A DNA stretch of 64,000 bases from Helichrysum umbraculigerum (lineage: Eukaryota > Streptophyta > Magnoliopsida > Asterales > Asteraceae): the NCBI GenBank assembly GCA_949592205.1, contig CATIUR010000004.1:71397837-71461836 (forward strand), read 5' to 3'. Below are positions 1 to 10,390 of this stretch, piece after piece. Numbering within the stretch: the first letter of the stretch is position 1; the number at the start of each line of letters is the position of its first letter. Under the pieces are notes generated by a model. The model was given only the letters and a program-made list of their open reading frames with translations. It was not told the DNA's origin and searched no databases. Position numbers and translations under genes: made by a program.

Positions 1-375
1 TTGCCCGTATTGGTCTTCTCCGGTTGCCTTGTTTCTTCGTTTGGCCGTAACTTTTGACTCGGGTGTCCGTTTTCAGCGTTCTTTATATCCACGTGATCGT
101 ATTTTCCTAAGGAAGAAAATGACATAAGTTAGAGGTCATAATTCCAAGCGGATCATAAAAAGTGCTAAAAAGCGTGAACGAGAATGCTAATGATTGTTTG
201 TGCTCTATTTTATTCGTTTTTAGGCCTTTTTGGTTGATTCTTGAAGCGTCATCTATATTTTAGCATTCATTATGAAATTTAGTATAAAATGTATATTTCA
301 AATGTTTTTCATCCATAATTGGGCTAAAAAGGTGAGATAATGGCACACAAAAACCTGACTTTTTGCGTGTCATCA
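1..375 (-). repeat. 3' LTR of element A, part inside the window
   Basis: Near-identical to 9059-9433 and ends in the same gtgtcatca. In minus-strand reading this is the first 375 bp of the 3' LTR. The close match to the 5' LTR suggests a fairly recent insertion, but most of this LTR is off the window. Confidence 0.9.
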
Positions 376-413
376 AATATCCCACACTTAGACTTTGCTT
401 GTCCTCAAGCAAA
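376..413 (-). promoter_or_regulatory. Polypurine tract and preceding hairpin of element A
   Basis: On the minus strand a perfect hairpin, TTTGCTTG-AGGA-CAAGCAAA (394-413), is followed by TCTAAGTGTGGGATATT directly against the 3' LTR. The purine-rich AAGTGTGGGA is the expected plus-strand primer. The same hairpin plus tract stands before the 3' LTRs of B (15163-15201) and D (23802-23841). Confidence 0.8.
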
Positions 414-593
414 ACTCAAATTTCTCACTTGCTTCCCCAATGAAAATATTTGAAAGTGTTAATGCATTTTGGGTGAATCAAAATGTTGAGAGCAAACAAT
501 CCCATATACAAGTAATATATCCTGGAAACTGAGAGAAAATAAGGTATTCGTTTCAGAAGCATGAAATAATTCTCTTTGGCATACTGTTGGGAT

Positions 594-698
594 ATACATG
601 ACTAGGCGATCTCACAAGGTGGTCGCTCAATTCACTCAGAAGTGTTTCGGGTTACCTATCATTCTAATCAAACGAAATCGCTCAATAACCAGTCATGC
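594..698 (-). other. Possible long-range RNA stem in A
   Basis: Plus-strand atacatgactaggcg (594-608) and ccagtcatgc (689-698) are inverted repeats that can pair as RNA (CATGACT with AGTCATG). Element B has the equivalent pair at 14910-14923 and 14998-15012, with a longer stem. Confidence 0.4.
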
Positions 699-1125
699 AG
701 CATCCATCGTCATAGGCTTGCTCGAGAATCACATCTCCACCACTTAGGTGAGGACGGTGCTAATCATCCCAGGACATTCAAATGGGCTGTAATGTTTGGT
801 GAGGGTTAAAGGGAATGGATAAGTAGGAAATTGTTTTTAAGTAAAAAGGGGTTTTGCTTATCTTAGGCCTTTTTAAATTCATGAAAAAATTTTATTTAGA
901 TAAACTTTTCAATGAAAACGGAAACGGAAATCGAAAAGGGGAGGAGATAGCTATTTTGACTTCTATCTCTTAAAACGCACGGAAGATTATACTCTTTTAG
1001 GAATCGGAGTTTTTGGGAGATTTTGAAGCACTTAGCTTTATTTCAGATGATATATATTTTCGTTTCTTTTCTTTTCTATTTTCTATATTTTTGGCTTGGA
1101 CTTTCTTTGCCAAGGATTTTCTAAG

Positions 1126-1156
<31 letters not shown>

Positions 1157-1975
1157 CACTGCCCTTTTGAGACCTTTTCTAACTTTCATTTTTCACACTT
1201 TTGACAATTTCGAATTTACTTGGTGCCAATTTTACGCACTACAAGACTCTTGTTTTGAGTTTTGATCATGGGAACGCACACGAGGAGTTTTGAGTAAACA
1301 CGAGATTTGTAATTTTTGAGTGAAAGCAAAAAGAATACCTAAATAGCATTTTTCAAAAATTTTAAAATTTCTAAGATAAGGTTTTGGTGGGTGCGAATGT
1401 AAATGGGTTTAAAGTTTGGGTTTTAAAGAAATGAAAAGGCTAAGGCTCAACAGGGTTTTCTAGGCGGATCATCAACACTAAAATTGAGTGTTGGAAGGGT
1501 TTTGGGCTAGAAGAGATATGTAAAAATGGGGTTAGATCCTAAGGAATGTCAAGGTCCTCTGATTGCACCTATACCGCGTACGGTACTCAACCAATGTGGT
1601 CTCGACATGTATAACAGGAGCAAGTTCTAATTCCGGATGCATGCATCGGTATACACTCATCAAACGAATAGTGAAGCATTAAAAATGAATGCTTTTCATG
1701 GCTCAAGATACCTCACTACAAGATTGGGTTGTATGTGTCTAGTCATGCGATGCCTTTTAGATTTATTATTTCAGCTTAAGAAAGTCCTAATTTATTTAAT
1801 CCTAATTTCCAAAGTACATTACTCATATATGAAAATGATTCCTCTCAAGACATTTTAATTCAAAAATTTTGAAAAATTTCAAGCAAAAGTGAGGTTTTTT
1901 TTTTAAAATTGAGGAACATTTTCCGAGTTTGCTTTTGGAAATAAGAATCAGACCTAAGGTATTCTATACCGATAT

Positions 1976-2008
1976 CCCACACTTAGAGGAACATTGTCCC
2001 TAATGTTC
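1976..2008 (-). promoter_or_regulatory. Internal hairpin plus AAGTGTGGG module of A
   Basis: On the minus strand GAACATT-AGGGAC-AATGTTC (1989-2008) is followed by CTCTAAGTGTGGGATATC. This copies the layout at the real polypurine tract (376-413) with a different stem sequence. The same module is at 14060-14091 in B and 22798-22833 in D. It could be an internal plus-strand priming site or an RNA signal. Confidence 0.55.
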
Positions 2009-2751
2009 TCTTGAGTTGAGATTTTATTGTAAGTAAAATCCCCACACTTAGAGTTTGAACATATCGGAAAATGTTTCTCAAGCGTTTGTTTTGGGCTGGA
2101 ATCCCACACTTAGTGATAAGTTAAGGATATGGCATAGATTACTTGAAAAATAAAGCAAAATAATCAAAGACAAGGATAAGAACGAGAGAACTCCCCTATC
2201 AAGGTGGTTGAAGGAGGTTGAGAGTCAGAAGATATGCTGCCTTTGAAGAAGAGTATGTGCCAGATATCCTCCCTTCGGCAGTTCCATGAAGTGCATTCGG
2301 CTGTTGGGAAGAGCACTTGGTACAAAATGGCTTGGTTCTTCATTCTCCTCACTGGCTCTCTCATGTGAAAATATCTCGTAAGTGTGAACACGTTGGATAT
2401 ACTTTTTAACCAACTTCTTTTTTATAGCTTTTTACCGAAAAAGTGTATCACTATCCCAGAATGTGAAGAGATGCTTTCTACTACAAATCATTTGTAAGAC
2501 ATGTGTTTTTAAATGAGTTCGAGCATAATGTGTGAAAGTAGAACACAAGTACCTCAAATACTCGAAACACATGACTTATTATTTTGCAAATGTTTCCTAT
2601 ATTCTGGAATTAGTGATGTTGTAAAAGCTGTTAGTTTTAAAAATGAAGTGGTGTTTTGAAAGATTTTGTATATCCGAGTGTGAAAGATAGTCAGAGATAA
2701 TTCACTTCTTGGAAATTAAAATACTACTAATGCTAAAGGATATTTATTCCA

Positions 2752-2798
2752 CGGGTTGCCTCCCGAGAAGCGCTTCTATTTAAAGTCGAGGGCTCGAC
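2752..2798 (-). other. Conserved block just after the ORF of A
   Basis: Minus-strand order is GTCGAGCCCTCGAC (near-palindrome, 2785-2798), TTTAAATAG, then AGCGCTTCTCGGGAGGCAAC and CCG. B has the same layout at 13625-13669, and D has the second half at 21704-21726. CGGG and CCCG can pair around AGGCAA. It lies just past the end of the readable ORF in both A and B. Function unknown. Confidence 0.55.
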
Positions 2799-2814
2799 TC
2801 TTGTTCCTCCTGGA

Positions 2815-3330
2815 TCAGCCGGAAGAGGAACCTCCAGGGCTAGAGATGCTCGGTGTTGGGGCCCTGGAGTTTTGGGGATAGAACTTGAGGAAATAGCGAG
2901 TGATGACTTGGGTGATATTCGGGATTCTTGAAACGAAGAGAGGGAAGTTATCGAAGTGTTCCTCAGCCACCCTCTGCAAGTATAAGAGGTCCCAGGAGAT
3001 GTCATAGACTGCTTTGGAGATGGGTCCGTCGGAATCTATGAAGTAGGTCCCGTTGTACTCAAGTCTCTCACGCTCTGGTCGTTCCTGCCTTAATGAATCC
3101 ATGAATCCGAAGAAGCGCAGATGGATGTCTTCATGAGTGCTGAGGCTGGTGCTTCTTCCCAATTCTTCGATGGATTCGAGGATGCCTTGGATGAGCTGCT
3201 CTTGATGACTGGAATACGTGAGGTTGGGTTTACGAAAGATGTTAATCATTCTATTGTAAACCTCACGCAGTCCATCATGGAACAACTGTCTTGGCTCCCC
3301 TGTGAAGACAGTACCGAAGATATCTCTAAG
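2815..3330 (-). pseudogene. C-terminal tail of the A polyprotein, beyond an amber stop
   Basis: This continues the 3331-6699 ORF in the same frame after a single TAG (plus-strand cta at 3331-3333) and stays open to 2815, about 172 codons. It is homologous to B's tail (13214-13612): GLREVYNRM here matches GYREIFSKL there, EQLIQ matches HQLIQ, and DGPISKAVYDIS matches NGPVIRAVRYIS. The conservation shows it was once part of one protein. The last residues are rich in Pro, Ser and Gly. B's own stop lies at a different alignment position, so the two stops arose separately. The tail is either a pseudogene part or read through at low level. No known domain recognised. Confidence 0.7.
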
Positions 3331-6300
3331 CTACTCTGTGATGAAGTTCGCGGTGTTAACCAACGAATCGTCAGGTATGGATGAAGGGATGTCACGGGTC
3401 CTTTCCTTCTGGCATACACGCTCCAGCCTTTCGATAATTTTGTGAGCATGGAATTCTAAAGTGCAGTCGATGTAAAACCTGTGTGGTGAAGAATCGTCGA
3501 TATGATCGTTATTAGCCATAGAGTTCATCAATCCCTGAAGATCACTCATCATCTGTTTGTCGACTTCGTCATCAGGGTTTCCAGTAGCATAGTCCATATT
3601 GTATCTGTAAGAGTGTAGAAACTCCATCTGTCTGGGCGAATATGGAAATGCAGACCTGATTAGTGTCTCGTATACCTTGCCATATATGATTTTCCGGTTT
3701 TCAAAGAACTCCAGATTGTCAGCAGATGGCTCATCACTGTTCTGAGGTTCTTGCAGAAGCTGAGTAGCGAGATCTTCGGCGAAGGCATGGATGCGGTTTT
3801 GTAGATGCTGAGGACTTCGAGAATTGGTGGCACGATAAACATCATATTCTGCTTCAATTTCTTCGATCAAGTCTCTCTGATGTGGCGTGTACTCAATAGT
3901 AGAATCTCTGATAATCGCCATCAAGGTACGAAAGTCATCCTCATATTGCTCAATAGTACTGATCATCTCTTCGTGATTAGAGACGACCGGTACTTGGATA
4001 GTTCCGAGAGAAGAGCCTGGAATGGTGGAAGGTAGACGAAGGTGAATAGAGCGGATATCTATCGGAACATCGATGAATACGACATCGTCCTCGTCACTTT
4101 CTGTCATTGTGGGATCAACATCTAGTGAATCAGGGAACTCCATAACGGTAGGTGGTGACTGAGACTCGTCAGTGATCTGAGATATCGGCTGAGAAGAGAT
4201 CATCTCAATTTCCCTTTCATCCTGAGAGTCGGAATGATGACTGGAATCAGAAGTGCCTCCTAGCTCAAGTTGAGTTCGAAGTCTAGGAAAGGTGAGTGGA
4301 TCGAGGTCTGATGTGATGAGTTTGGCATCACAAGAATGATCTTCCATTGGTTCTTCTTCCTCTGAATCACTATCTGGCAGCGGAATAAAACTTCGAGTGT
4401 AGTCTATCTGCATTATCTCTGCTGTCGGAAGGTATGACTCAGGAAGGTAAGTCGGTGTGGTTTGATCTTCTTCTGCCTTGTCCTCTTCTTCTTCTTCTAT
4501 TTCTTCTTCAGTCTCTTCCTCTTCTTCCATTTCTTCTTCTTCAGTGTCGGAAGCAATCATAATGGGCTCGTCAGACATCCGTGTGTCTGGTTCAGAATCA
4601 TCATCCGAAGTAACTCTGCCTGTAGAAATCATACATATCTCCGCATGCTCGGTCAAGGCCTGGTCAGTCTGATCAATCCTGAAGGTGATAGTCTCTCCGT
4701 GAGATCTAAGACTGATAGTCTGTGAATAAACATCGATGATAGTACGCGCGGTGTTCAAGAAGGGTCTTCCTAAGATGATAGGGATATGCACATCCTCCTG
4801 AATGTCCATCACTACAAAGTCTGTGGGATATAGGAACTTATCTACCTTAACCATGATATTCTCAGCTATTCCCTTAGGGTATCTAATGGATTGGTCAGCT
4901 AGCTGGACGCTCATCTTGGTAGGCTTAAGGGGTCCTAATTCCAGACAAGTGTAAAGTGAATAAGGCATAAGGTTGATACTGGCTCCTAGGTCGGCTAGAG
5001 AGTGTATCATGCCCGACTGATAGATCGAACAAGGAAGGGTGAATCGTCCTGTATCTCCTAATTTCTCAGGTAAGGAATTTTTAATGATTGCTGAACATTC
5101 CGCGTTCAGTGGGACATTGGGTACTTCGGGTACCTTGTCCTTAGTAGACAGGAGTTTAAGGATGTATTTTGAACTGGAAGGGGTTCTGGACACAGTGTCC
5201 ATGAACTTTCCATCGAGACGGAAGGTGTTAGCCTTGTAGGCTTTCCTAAGACGGTTAGAAAACGGAATTTGTACTTCCCTTTGTGGTGTAGGGACAGACG
5301 GGGTCTCGACTGTCGGTGGGACAGGAGAAGTAGTGGAAGGTTGGCCCGGTGCCTCCTTCGTGTCTGTAGTACTCATCTGTTTAGCCTCTTCTACGTGAGG
5401 GTTTTGTACCGTGTTACTAGGAAGATTACCCTGAGGCCTAGAGTCAAGACGTTGGGCTAGTTGTCCAATTTGGGCCTCAAGATTTTTGAGAACGGCCAAT
5501 TGGTTCCTAAGGTATAGGTCAGTTTGGTCTTGCCTAGCGCTATTCTTTTGGTTGACCTGGTGTTGGCCTTGGATGAACTTAGTGAGGGTGTCATCTGTAC
5601 TAGTAATGGGCACAAGGGTTTTAGTGGGTTCAGTCGATTGAGCTGCGTTGGGTGCAGTCAATGATAGTGGTTGGTTATATGTGAGTTGGTTTTGTTGTGG
5701 GTACCTAGGTTGGTAGGTGGGTTGGAAAGGTGGTTGGTTTCTAGGCGGGTACTGGGTGTTTCTAGTCCTAGGGGGAGAGGTTTGAGCGAAACGTGACTGA
5801 TTTTGAGGGCGAGCTGGAAATTGAGCATAGTAAACCATTCCATCAGCGGGATCCTCGTACTCAACCTGATAAGCAGCAGTTGGAAGGTTGGCACAGTTCT
5901 GGCATTCCTGAACTTGATGGACGTGCTGGGATGGTTTCTTCATTTCGCTGATCTGTTTCGTCAGGGTTTCGATCTTCTCCGTCAGAGATTTGATAGCTTC
6001 AGCCTGGAACGGGTTTGGAGTGGCAAGTGGTGCCGATGATGAGGAATGCTCACCAGAGTTCCAATCGTGATGGTGCATCGTCATATTTTCGATCAGGTTC
6101 CATGCCTCTTCATCAGTTAACTGCATGAAGTTTCCTTGAGCAGCAGCGTCGAGGGTGATGCGATGGTTTGGAGCAAGACCGTTGTAAAACGTGCACAGCT
6201 GGCTGGTTTTCTCTATCAAATGGTTAGGACATTTGTTTAGGAGACTCTTATATCTCTCCCATGCCGTATAGATAGATTCATCATGAGCTTGGTGGAAGTT

Positions 6301-6699
6301 CATGATGTCATTTTTGCATTTAGTTTGTTTGGCCGGAGGAAAGTACTTAGTTAGAAACCTATTACCCATCTCCGTCCAAGAGGAGATAGAGCCGGTCTCT
6401 AATCCCTCAAACCAAGTTAAGGCATGGTGAGTAAGCGAATAGGGGAATAGGTATAGGCGAACTATGTCCTGCTCAACCCCATTCTGCTTGTAAGAGTTGG
6501 TGGTTTGAATAAATCGGTTTATGTGGGCGTTGGGGTCTTCATTGGGCAAACCATGGAATTGACAGAATTCCTTGATTAGCAGAATGATGTGGTGTCTAAG
6601 TTCGAAAGATGCGCCGTCGATAACTAGATAGTTGATGGGTCCCCCTCGTCCTTCGATTGACGGTTTGGTGCTGTCGGCGAGAGTGACACGTGCAGCCAT
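3331..6699 (-). CDS. Gag-protease polyprotein of element A with an unknown C-terminal extension
   Basis: An open frame of 1122 codons. Residues about 38-215 are a plant retrotransposon gag domain (FHGLPNEDPNAH, LFPYSLTHHALTWFEGL, KYFPPAKQTK, AWERYK, CTFYNGL). A CxxC pair at 266-269 is where related gags carry a zinc knuckle, but the later His and Cys are missing here and in B. Residues about 555-680 are an aspartic protease with DLGAS at 570-574 (in place of DTGA/DSGA) and ILGRPFL at 642-648. A Glu-rich stretch lies at about 718-745. The remaining residues, about 900-1122, match B closely but no family I know. No polymerase follows. The family role is to form the particle and process it. The start at 6699 matches MAERITLADN in B and C, although C has an in-frame ATG 35 codons upstream. 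Expected to act in cytoplasmic particles. Confidence 0.85.
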   Translation of the reverse strand: MAARVTLADSTKPSIEGRGGPINYLVIDGASFELRHHIILLIKEFCQFHGLPNEDPNAHINRFIQTTNSYKQNGVEQDIVRLYLFPYSLTHHALTWFEGLETGSISSWTEMGNRFLTKYFPPAKQTKCKNDIMNFHQAHDESIYTAWERYKSLLNKCPNHLIEKTSQLCTFYNGLAPNHRITLDAAAQGNFMQLTDEEAWNLIENMTMHHHDWNSGEHSSSSAPLATPNPFQAEAIKSLTEKIETLTKQISEMKKPSQHVHQVQECQNCANLPTAAYQVEYEDPADGMVYYAQFPARPQNQSRFAQTSPPRTRNTQYPPRNQPPFQPTYQPRYPQQNQLTYNQPLSLTAPNAAQSTEPTKTLVPITSTDDTLTKFIQGQHQVNQKNSARQDQTDLYLRNQLAVLKNLEAQIGQLAQRLDSRPQGNLPSNTVQNPHVEEAKQMSTTDTKEAPGQPSTTSPVPPTVETPSVPTPQREVQIPFSNRLRKAYKANTFRLDGKFMDTVSRTPSSSKYILKLLSTKDKVPEVPNVPLNAECSAIIKNSLPEKLGDTGRFTLPCSIYQSGMIHSLADLGASINLMPYSLYTCLELGPLKPTKMSVQLADQSIRYPKGIAENIMVKVDKFLYPTDFVVMDIQEDVHIPIILGRPFLNTARTIIDVYSQTISLRSHGETITFRIDQTDQALTEHAEICMISTGRVTSDDDSEPDTRMSDEPIMIASDTEEEEMEEEEETEEEIEEEEEDKAEEDQTTPTYLPESYLPTAEIMQIDYTRSFIPLPDSDSEEEEPMEDHSCDAKLITSDLDPLTFPRLRTQLELGGTSDSSHHSDSQDEREIEMISSQPISQITDESQSPPTVMEFPDSLDVDPTMTESDEDDVVFIDVPIDIRSIHLRLPSTIPGSSLGTIQVPVVSNHEEMISTIEQYEDDFRTLMAIIRDSTIEYTPHQRDLIEEIEAEYDVYRATNSRSPQHLQNRIHAFAEDLATQLLQEPQNSDEPSADNLEFFENRKIIYGKVYETLIRSAFPYSPRQMEFLHSYRYNMDYATGNPDDEVDKQMMSDLQGLMNSMANNDHIDDSSPHRFYIDCTLEFHAHKIIERLERVCQKERTRDIPSSIPDDSLVNTANFITE

Positions 6700-6922
6700 C
6701 GGTTGTCGAGTTCGCGATTCTTTGCGAGCAGTTCGGATAATCGACTCAGGATCGGGTATGAAAATGAGCGGTTCAGATCCGGATGATCTGGTCGAATATC
6801 GTTGTGTGTTGTGGTGAGGAATTTTCGTCTGGAATAAGTAAAACTAAGAAAGTAAAACTAAACTACGGATATTTACTAGAAAGAAAAATTCGTCTAGAAC
6901 GTCTTTGGATCTTACAACTGGT

Positions 6923-6940
6923 TCCCCGGCAACGGCGCCA
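6923..6940 (-). promoter_or_regulatory. Primer binding site of A, tRNA-Asp type
   Basis: Minus strand TGGCGCCGTTGCCGGGGA, which from memory of plant tRNA-Asp is complementary to its 3' end across all 18 bases. It starts six bases after the 5' LTR ends (6947). The leader between it and the gag start (6700-6922) holds no other gene. Confidence 0.85.
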
Positions 6941-8750
6941 AAAACCTGATGCGCGCCGAGAGGTCGGTTGCGATTTGACTCGCGTCGTTGCGGGCCTTCC
7001 TCCTGGCGCGGCGATCAGTGGGTTTTAAAATTTGTAAATGCGGGGCCTAAGTATACTTAAAACTATGGGAGTACAGTAGTAAGTATGACCTAGGGTCGTT
7101 CTATAAACCAGAAGTACTGTGAAACGTTAACGTTGAAGACGATTTATCTAACTAGTAATGATTTTTAACAGATTTTTGGGGTTTTGGTTTTGGTTTTTTT
7201 TTTTTTTACTTAGGCAGAAAAATTTTGATAAAGCAAGATAAAATATCAGTAGTTAGCAGATAATCTAGAGGAGGTGTTTGCTATGACTTCATTAGTTTTC
7301 TTAATTGGGATGATGGATTGTAATATGATCTCAAAAGTTTATATTCCATTCATTTCAAGTATTAGTGGAGTAAGCACTAGTTCCCTACTGATAGATTTCT
7401 CGATCAGTATGTCACTGAGTAACTAGGCTATCGTGATTCTGATCGGAGTAGTTTATCCAGCCATATACAACACTAACCAATGACGGTATAGTGACCCTTA
7501 TATGGAAATAAATCCTGGGTGCATGAATAAGGCGACAAACCAATCTCGATGTCCGACCTTTCTTAACCCCACAAGGATACTTTAATCTAAACAAAATATT
7601 CACTTTCGAGATTAGATTTAGCGTGCGTTGATCACTTTCTATCGATGGGTTTGTAAAGTCTAAGTATGATTTAATAAAGTGCACAATAGGTAACTACGGC
7701 TATTTTCCGTGGAAATACCAAGTACTTAGCCGATTTGCGGTACCTACTTTGCTTATAGTTGGAACCCTAGACTTTGTTTAACTAAGTTTGTATTTGAGTA
7801 CAATGATTCTCCATCTATGATATAAACCAGCCCTTACTTTGAAATCCCAATAAATCCCTAATTTGCAAATAGCGTAATATTTGCGTTCAGTTAGAAAACA
7901 GTATTTCCACAGGTACAGTGTACTTTTGCGTTCTGAAGGGAAAGCGATCTTTCCACAGTACCGGTGTACTTTGTGTTCAAGTTAGAAAACGTTGTTCCAT
8001 AATCACCATGTACTTTGCGTTCGATAGTGAAAACATTATTTCCATGATGACGATGTACTTGATGTTCCGTTTTAGAAAACAATGTTTACATTCTTCGCAA
8101 ATCAGACCATGTTTTAGACACAGATAACTAATCACCTTGGATAGGGTTCGCGACGTCCTATCATTAAGGCCGTAGCCACGTTTACTGGTTGAAAGGCGTT
8201 AAGTTTGATTGAGGTTTAAAATCATAGATAGAAAGTGGATCAACACACTAATTAATCATTAATCGACAACGGATTGTGCCCACGACTTTCATAGCTTCCA
8301 CGTTCCGTACTACACACATTAGTGATGTTTCCGGCGCTATACAAATGAAAACCGTATAACATTACCTCCGTTGTTTTCATAATGACATCATCCCAATTAA
8401 TACGACTAATTACATCATAGCAAACACGCAATAATACTACTCGCTAATCATGGCAAAGAATCCTAAATCTAGCATGACAACAGTAATAACAATCATCATA
8501 ACGAAATAGATAAAGGATAGAATTAACCAGAGTAACAGCGTAGCTGAATATAACGTGAACGAATACAAGCGGAACTCCGAGTATCCTCCAAGCAATATTA
8601 CAATATTACCCCCTATTCGTCCGGTCAGAGCCGTGACTAACTAGCCGCTAACTACGAAAACTGAAAATATAAACCTAACCTAGAGAGAGAGTAGTGAGAG
8701 AGAGTTGAGAATGTGAATGTTTGAATGTTTTGAAATGAGGTGATTTGATC

Positions 8751-8761
8751 CCATATTTATA
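8751..8761 (-). promoter_or_regulatory. TATA box of the A LTR
   Basis: Minus strand TATAAATATGG, just downstream of the phased repeats and upstream of a CT-rich leader. The same order occurs in K, with TATAAATAG at 52268. Confidence 0.55.
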
Positions 8762-8940
8762 CTAGTCGCACAGCCGTATCGTCCAGCCGTATTTGCACAT
8801 TCAAATGTCCAGCCGTATCGCTCAACCGTATCAAAATTTGATCTTGTACGAGGGAGGAGGACGATACGAGGGGACCTCCAGTATTTCGGGTGGAAATGGC
8901 ACGATACGGGCGAACACGGAACAGATACGGGAGAACGAGG

Positions 8941-9057
8941 CCGTATACGGGAGGACACAGGCCGTATACGGCTGGTCCAGGCCGTATACGCCCTTGCCAG
9001 GCCGTATACGGTCATGTCCAGGCCGTATACGGCTGTTCTTGCCCGTATACGGCTTGG
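8941..9057 (-). repeat. Phased CCGTATACGG palindromes in the A LTR
   Basis: GTATAC cores at 8943, 8964, 8984, 9004, 9025 and 9045, i.e. every 20-21 bp, mostly within gCCGTATACGGc. Looser CCGTAT copies flank them at 8770-8830. The array lies upstream of the TATA box, so repeated factor binding on one DNA face is a reasonable inference. Confidence 0.8.
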
Positions 9058-9433
9058 TTTGCCCGTATTGGTCTTCTCCGGTTGCCTTGTTTCTTCGTTT
9101 GGCCGTAACTTTTGACTCGGGTGTCCGTTTTCAGTGTTCTTTATATCCACGCGATCGTATTTTCCTAAGGAAGAAAATGACATAAGTTAGAGGTCATAAT
9201 TTCAAGCGGATCTTAAAAAGTGTTAAAAAGCGTGAACGAGAATGCTAATGATTGTTTGTGCTCTATTTTATTCGTTTTTAGGCCTTTTTGGTTGATTCTT
9301 GAAGCGTCATCTATATTTTAGCATTCATTATGAAATTTAGTATAAAATGTATATTTCAAATGTTTTTCATCCATAATTGGGCTAAAAAGGTGAGATAATG
9401 GCACACAAAAACCTGACTTTTTGCGTGTCATCA

Positions 9434-10390
9434 GCACCACTGTTTAATTTCCCTGATCCAGAACTTATAATACGTACCATTCGACGAGAAAAGAAGCAAT
9501 CCGCGCTTAGACAAGCAATGGCTGAACGCATCACTCTCGCTGACAACAGTAAACCCTCTACTGAAGGAAGAGGAGGCCCGATTCTTTACCCAGAAACCCC
9601 AGGACAATCGTTCGAGCATAAACACCACATCATCCAACTAATCCAAAACCACTGTCAATTCCATGGATTACCAAGTGATGATCCCAACTTTCACCTCGAC
9701 AAGTTCATATCTCTTTCGAACTCCTACAAGCAAAACGGAATTAGTCAAGACACAATCCGCTTGTATCTTTTCCCTTATTCGCTCACCCATCATGCGCAAA
9801 CATGGTTTGAAGGTTTAGAGACCGGCTCTATCCCTTCATGGACCGTAATGGCAACAAAGTTTCTAACCAAATACTTTCTGCCTTCTAAACAAACCAAACT
9901 TCGAAATGACATCATGAATTTCCGACAAGCTTTTGATGAGTCATTATACACCGCATGGGAACGATTCAAAGGAGCCTTGAAGAAATGCCCCAATCACCGT
10001 CTCGACAAATCCGCACAATTGTGTACCTTCTACAATGGTTTAGACCCTAACCACCGAACCACCCTCGATGCTGTTGCACAAGGAAGCTTCATGGCAAAGA
10101 CCGATGAAGAAGGATGGAACCTGATAGAGAACATGACCATGCATCACCACGATTGGAACTCTGGAGATCACTCAACAACTTCAGCACCTATCGCTGCATC
10201 GAATCCAATTCCAGTCGAAGCAATTAAGGTATTGACGGAGAAAATGGACTCACTTGTCAAACAGTTTGGAGAACTTAAGAAACAACAGCACCAAGTACAC
10301 CAAGTGCAAGTCTGTCAACATTGCACCAACCCGCAACCATCTGGTGAATACCAAGTGGAATACGAAGAAGCAGATGGCACCGTCTACTAA
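9434..10390 (+). pseudogene. Gag domain of element B
   Basis: The first in-frame ATG equivalent to A's start is at 9518 (MAERITLADN); C shows that the original ORF began 35 codons earlier, in the part A displaced. The gag domain is complete through FNGLDPNHRTTLDA and the MTMHHHDWNSG segment, with CQHC where a zinc knuckle would start. The frame ends at TAA 10388-10390, where A has Tyr. Upstream codons in this frame belong to A's LTR and are not gag. Confidence 0.85.

Larger units (their letters stand above)
414..2751 (-). other. Noncoding 3' region of element A, with blocks conserved in B
   Basis: About 2.3 kb without a supported gene. Blocks conserved with the matching part of B (13670-15162) in the same order include minus-strand gaggtatcttgagcca and catcgcatgactag (about 1690-1765 here, 14320-14410 in B) and caagcctatgacgat next to catgactgg (about 689-725 here, 14893-14922 in B). 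Three internal AAGTGTGGG copies lie at 1976-1985, 2041-2050 and 2103-2112. A poly-T run lies at about 1130-1156. Small ORFs here match nothing I recognise. Confidence 0.6.
1..9433 (-). mobile_element. Element A: Athila-like LTR retrotransposon, gag-protease only
   Basis: On the minus strand this reads 5' LTR (6947-9433), tRNA-Asp primer site, one long gag-protease ORF, about 2.4 kb of noncoding sequence, polypurine tract and 3' LTR (1-375, cut by the window edge). Positions 1-375 match 9059-9433 almost base for base, which defines the LTR. The LTR begins TGATG and ends CATCA. The right flank starts gcacc inside a gag that is intact across the same place in element C (17922), so A inserted into the gag of element B. 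No reverse transcriptase, RNase H or integrase was found in the 6.6-kb interior, so A looks non-autonomous. Assignment to an Athila-like lineage rests on the primer site, the gag and the DLGAS protease. Confidence 0.88.
6947..9433 (-). repeat. 5' LTR of element A
   Basis: A 2487-bp LTR: plus-strand tgatgcgcgcc at 6947 to gtgtcatca at 9433. In minus-strand reading the order is phased CCGTATACGG repeats (8941-9057), TATA box (8751-8761), a CT-rich leader (about 8680-8715) and the rest of the LTR. Part of its downstream half is clearly related to the B/C LTR: gccatgattagcgagtag occurs near 8440 (minus) and 16290 (plus). A transposon-derived promoter is the likely function. No gene is supported inside; the ORFs seen are chance frames. 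Confidence 0.88.

Noticed and set aside
4462..4725. Phe/Ser-rich ORFs on the plus strand
   Set aside because: Antisense shadows of the Glu-rich stretch of the A polyprotein.
8680..9185. ORFs on both strands over the phased repeats of the A LTR
   Set aside because: Made by the CCGTATACGG repeat, which reads through in several frames; no protein is expected inside an LTR.
9398..9433. B gag start at 9398
   Set aside because: These bases belong to A's LTR; the frame was joined by the insertion. Element C shows the true start.
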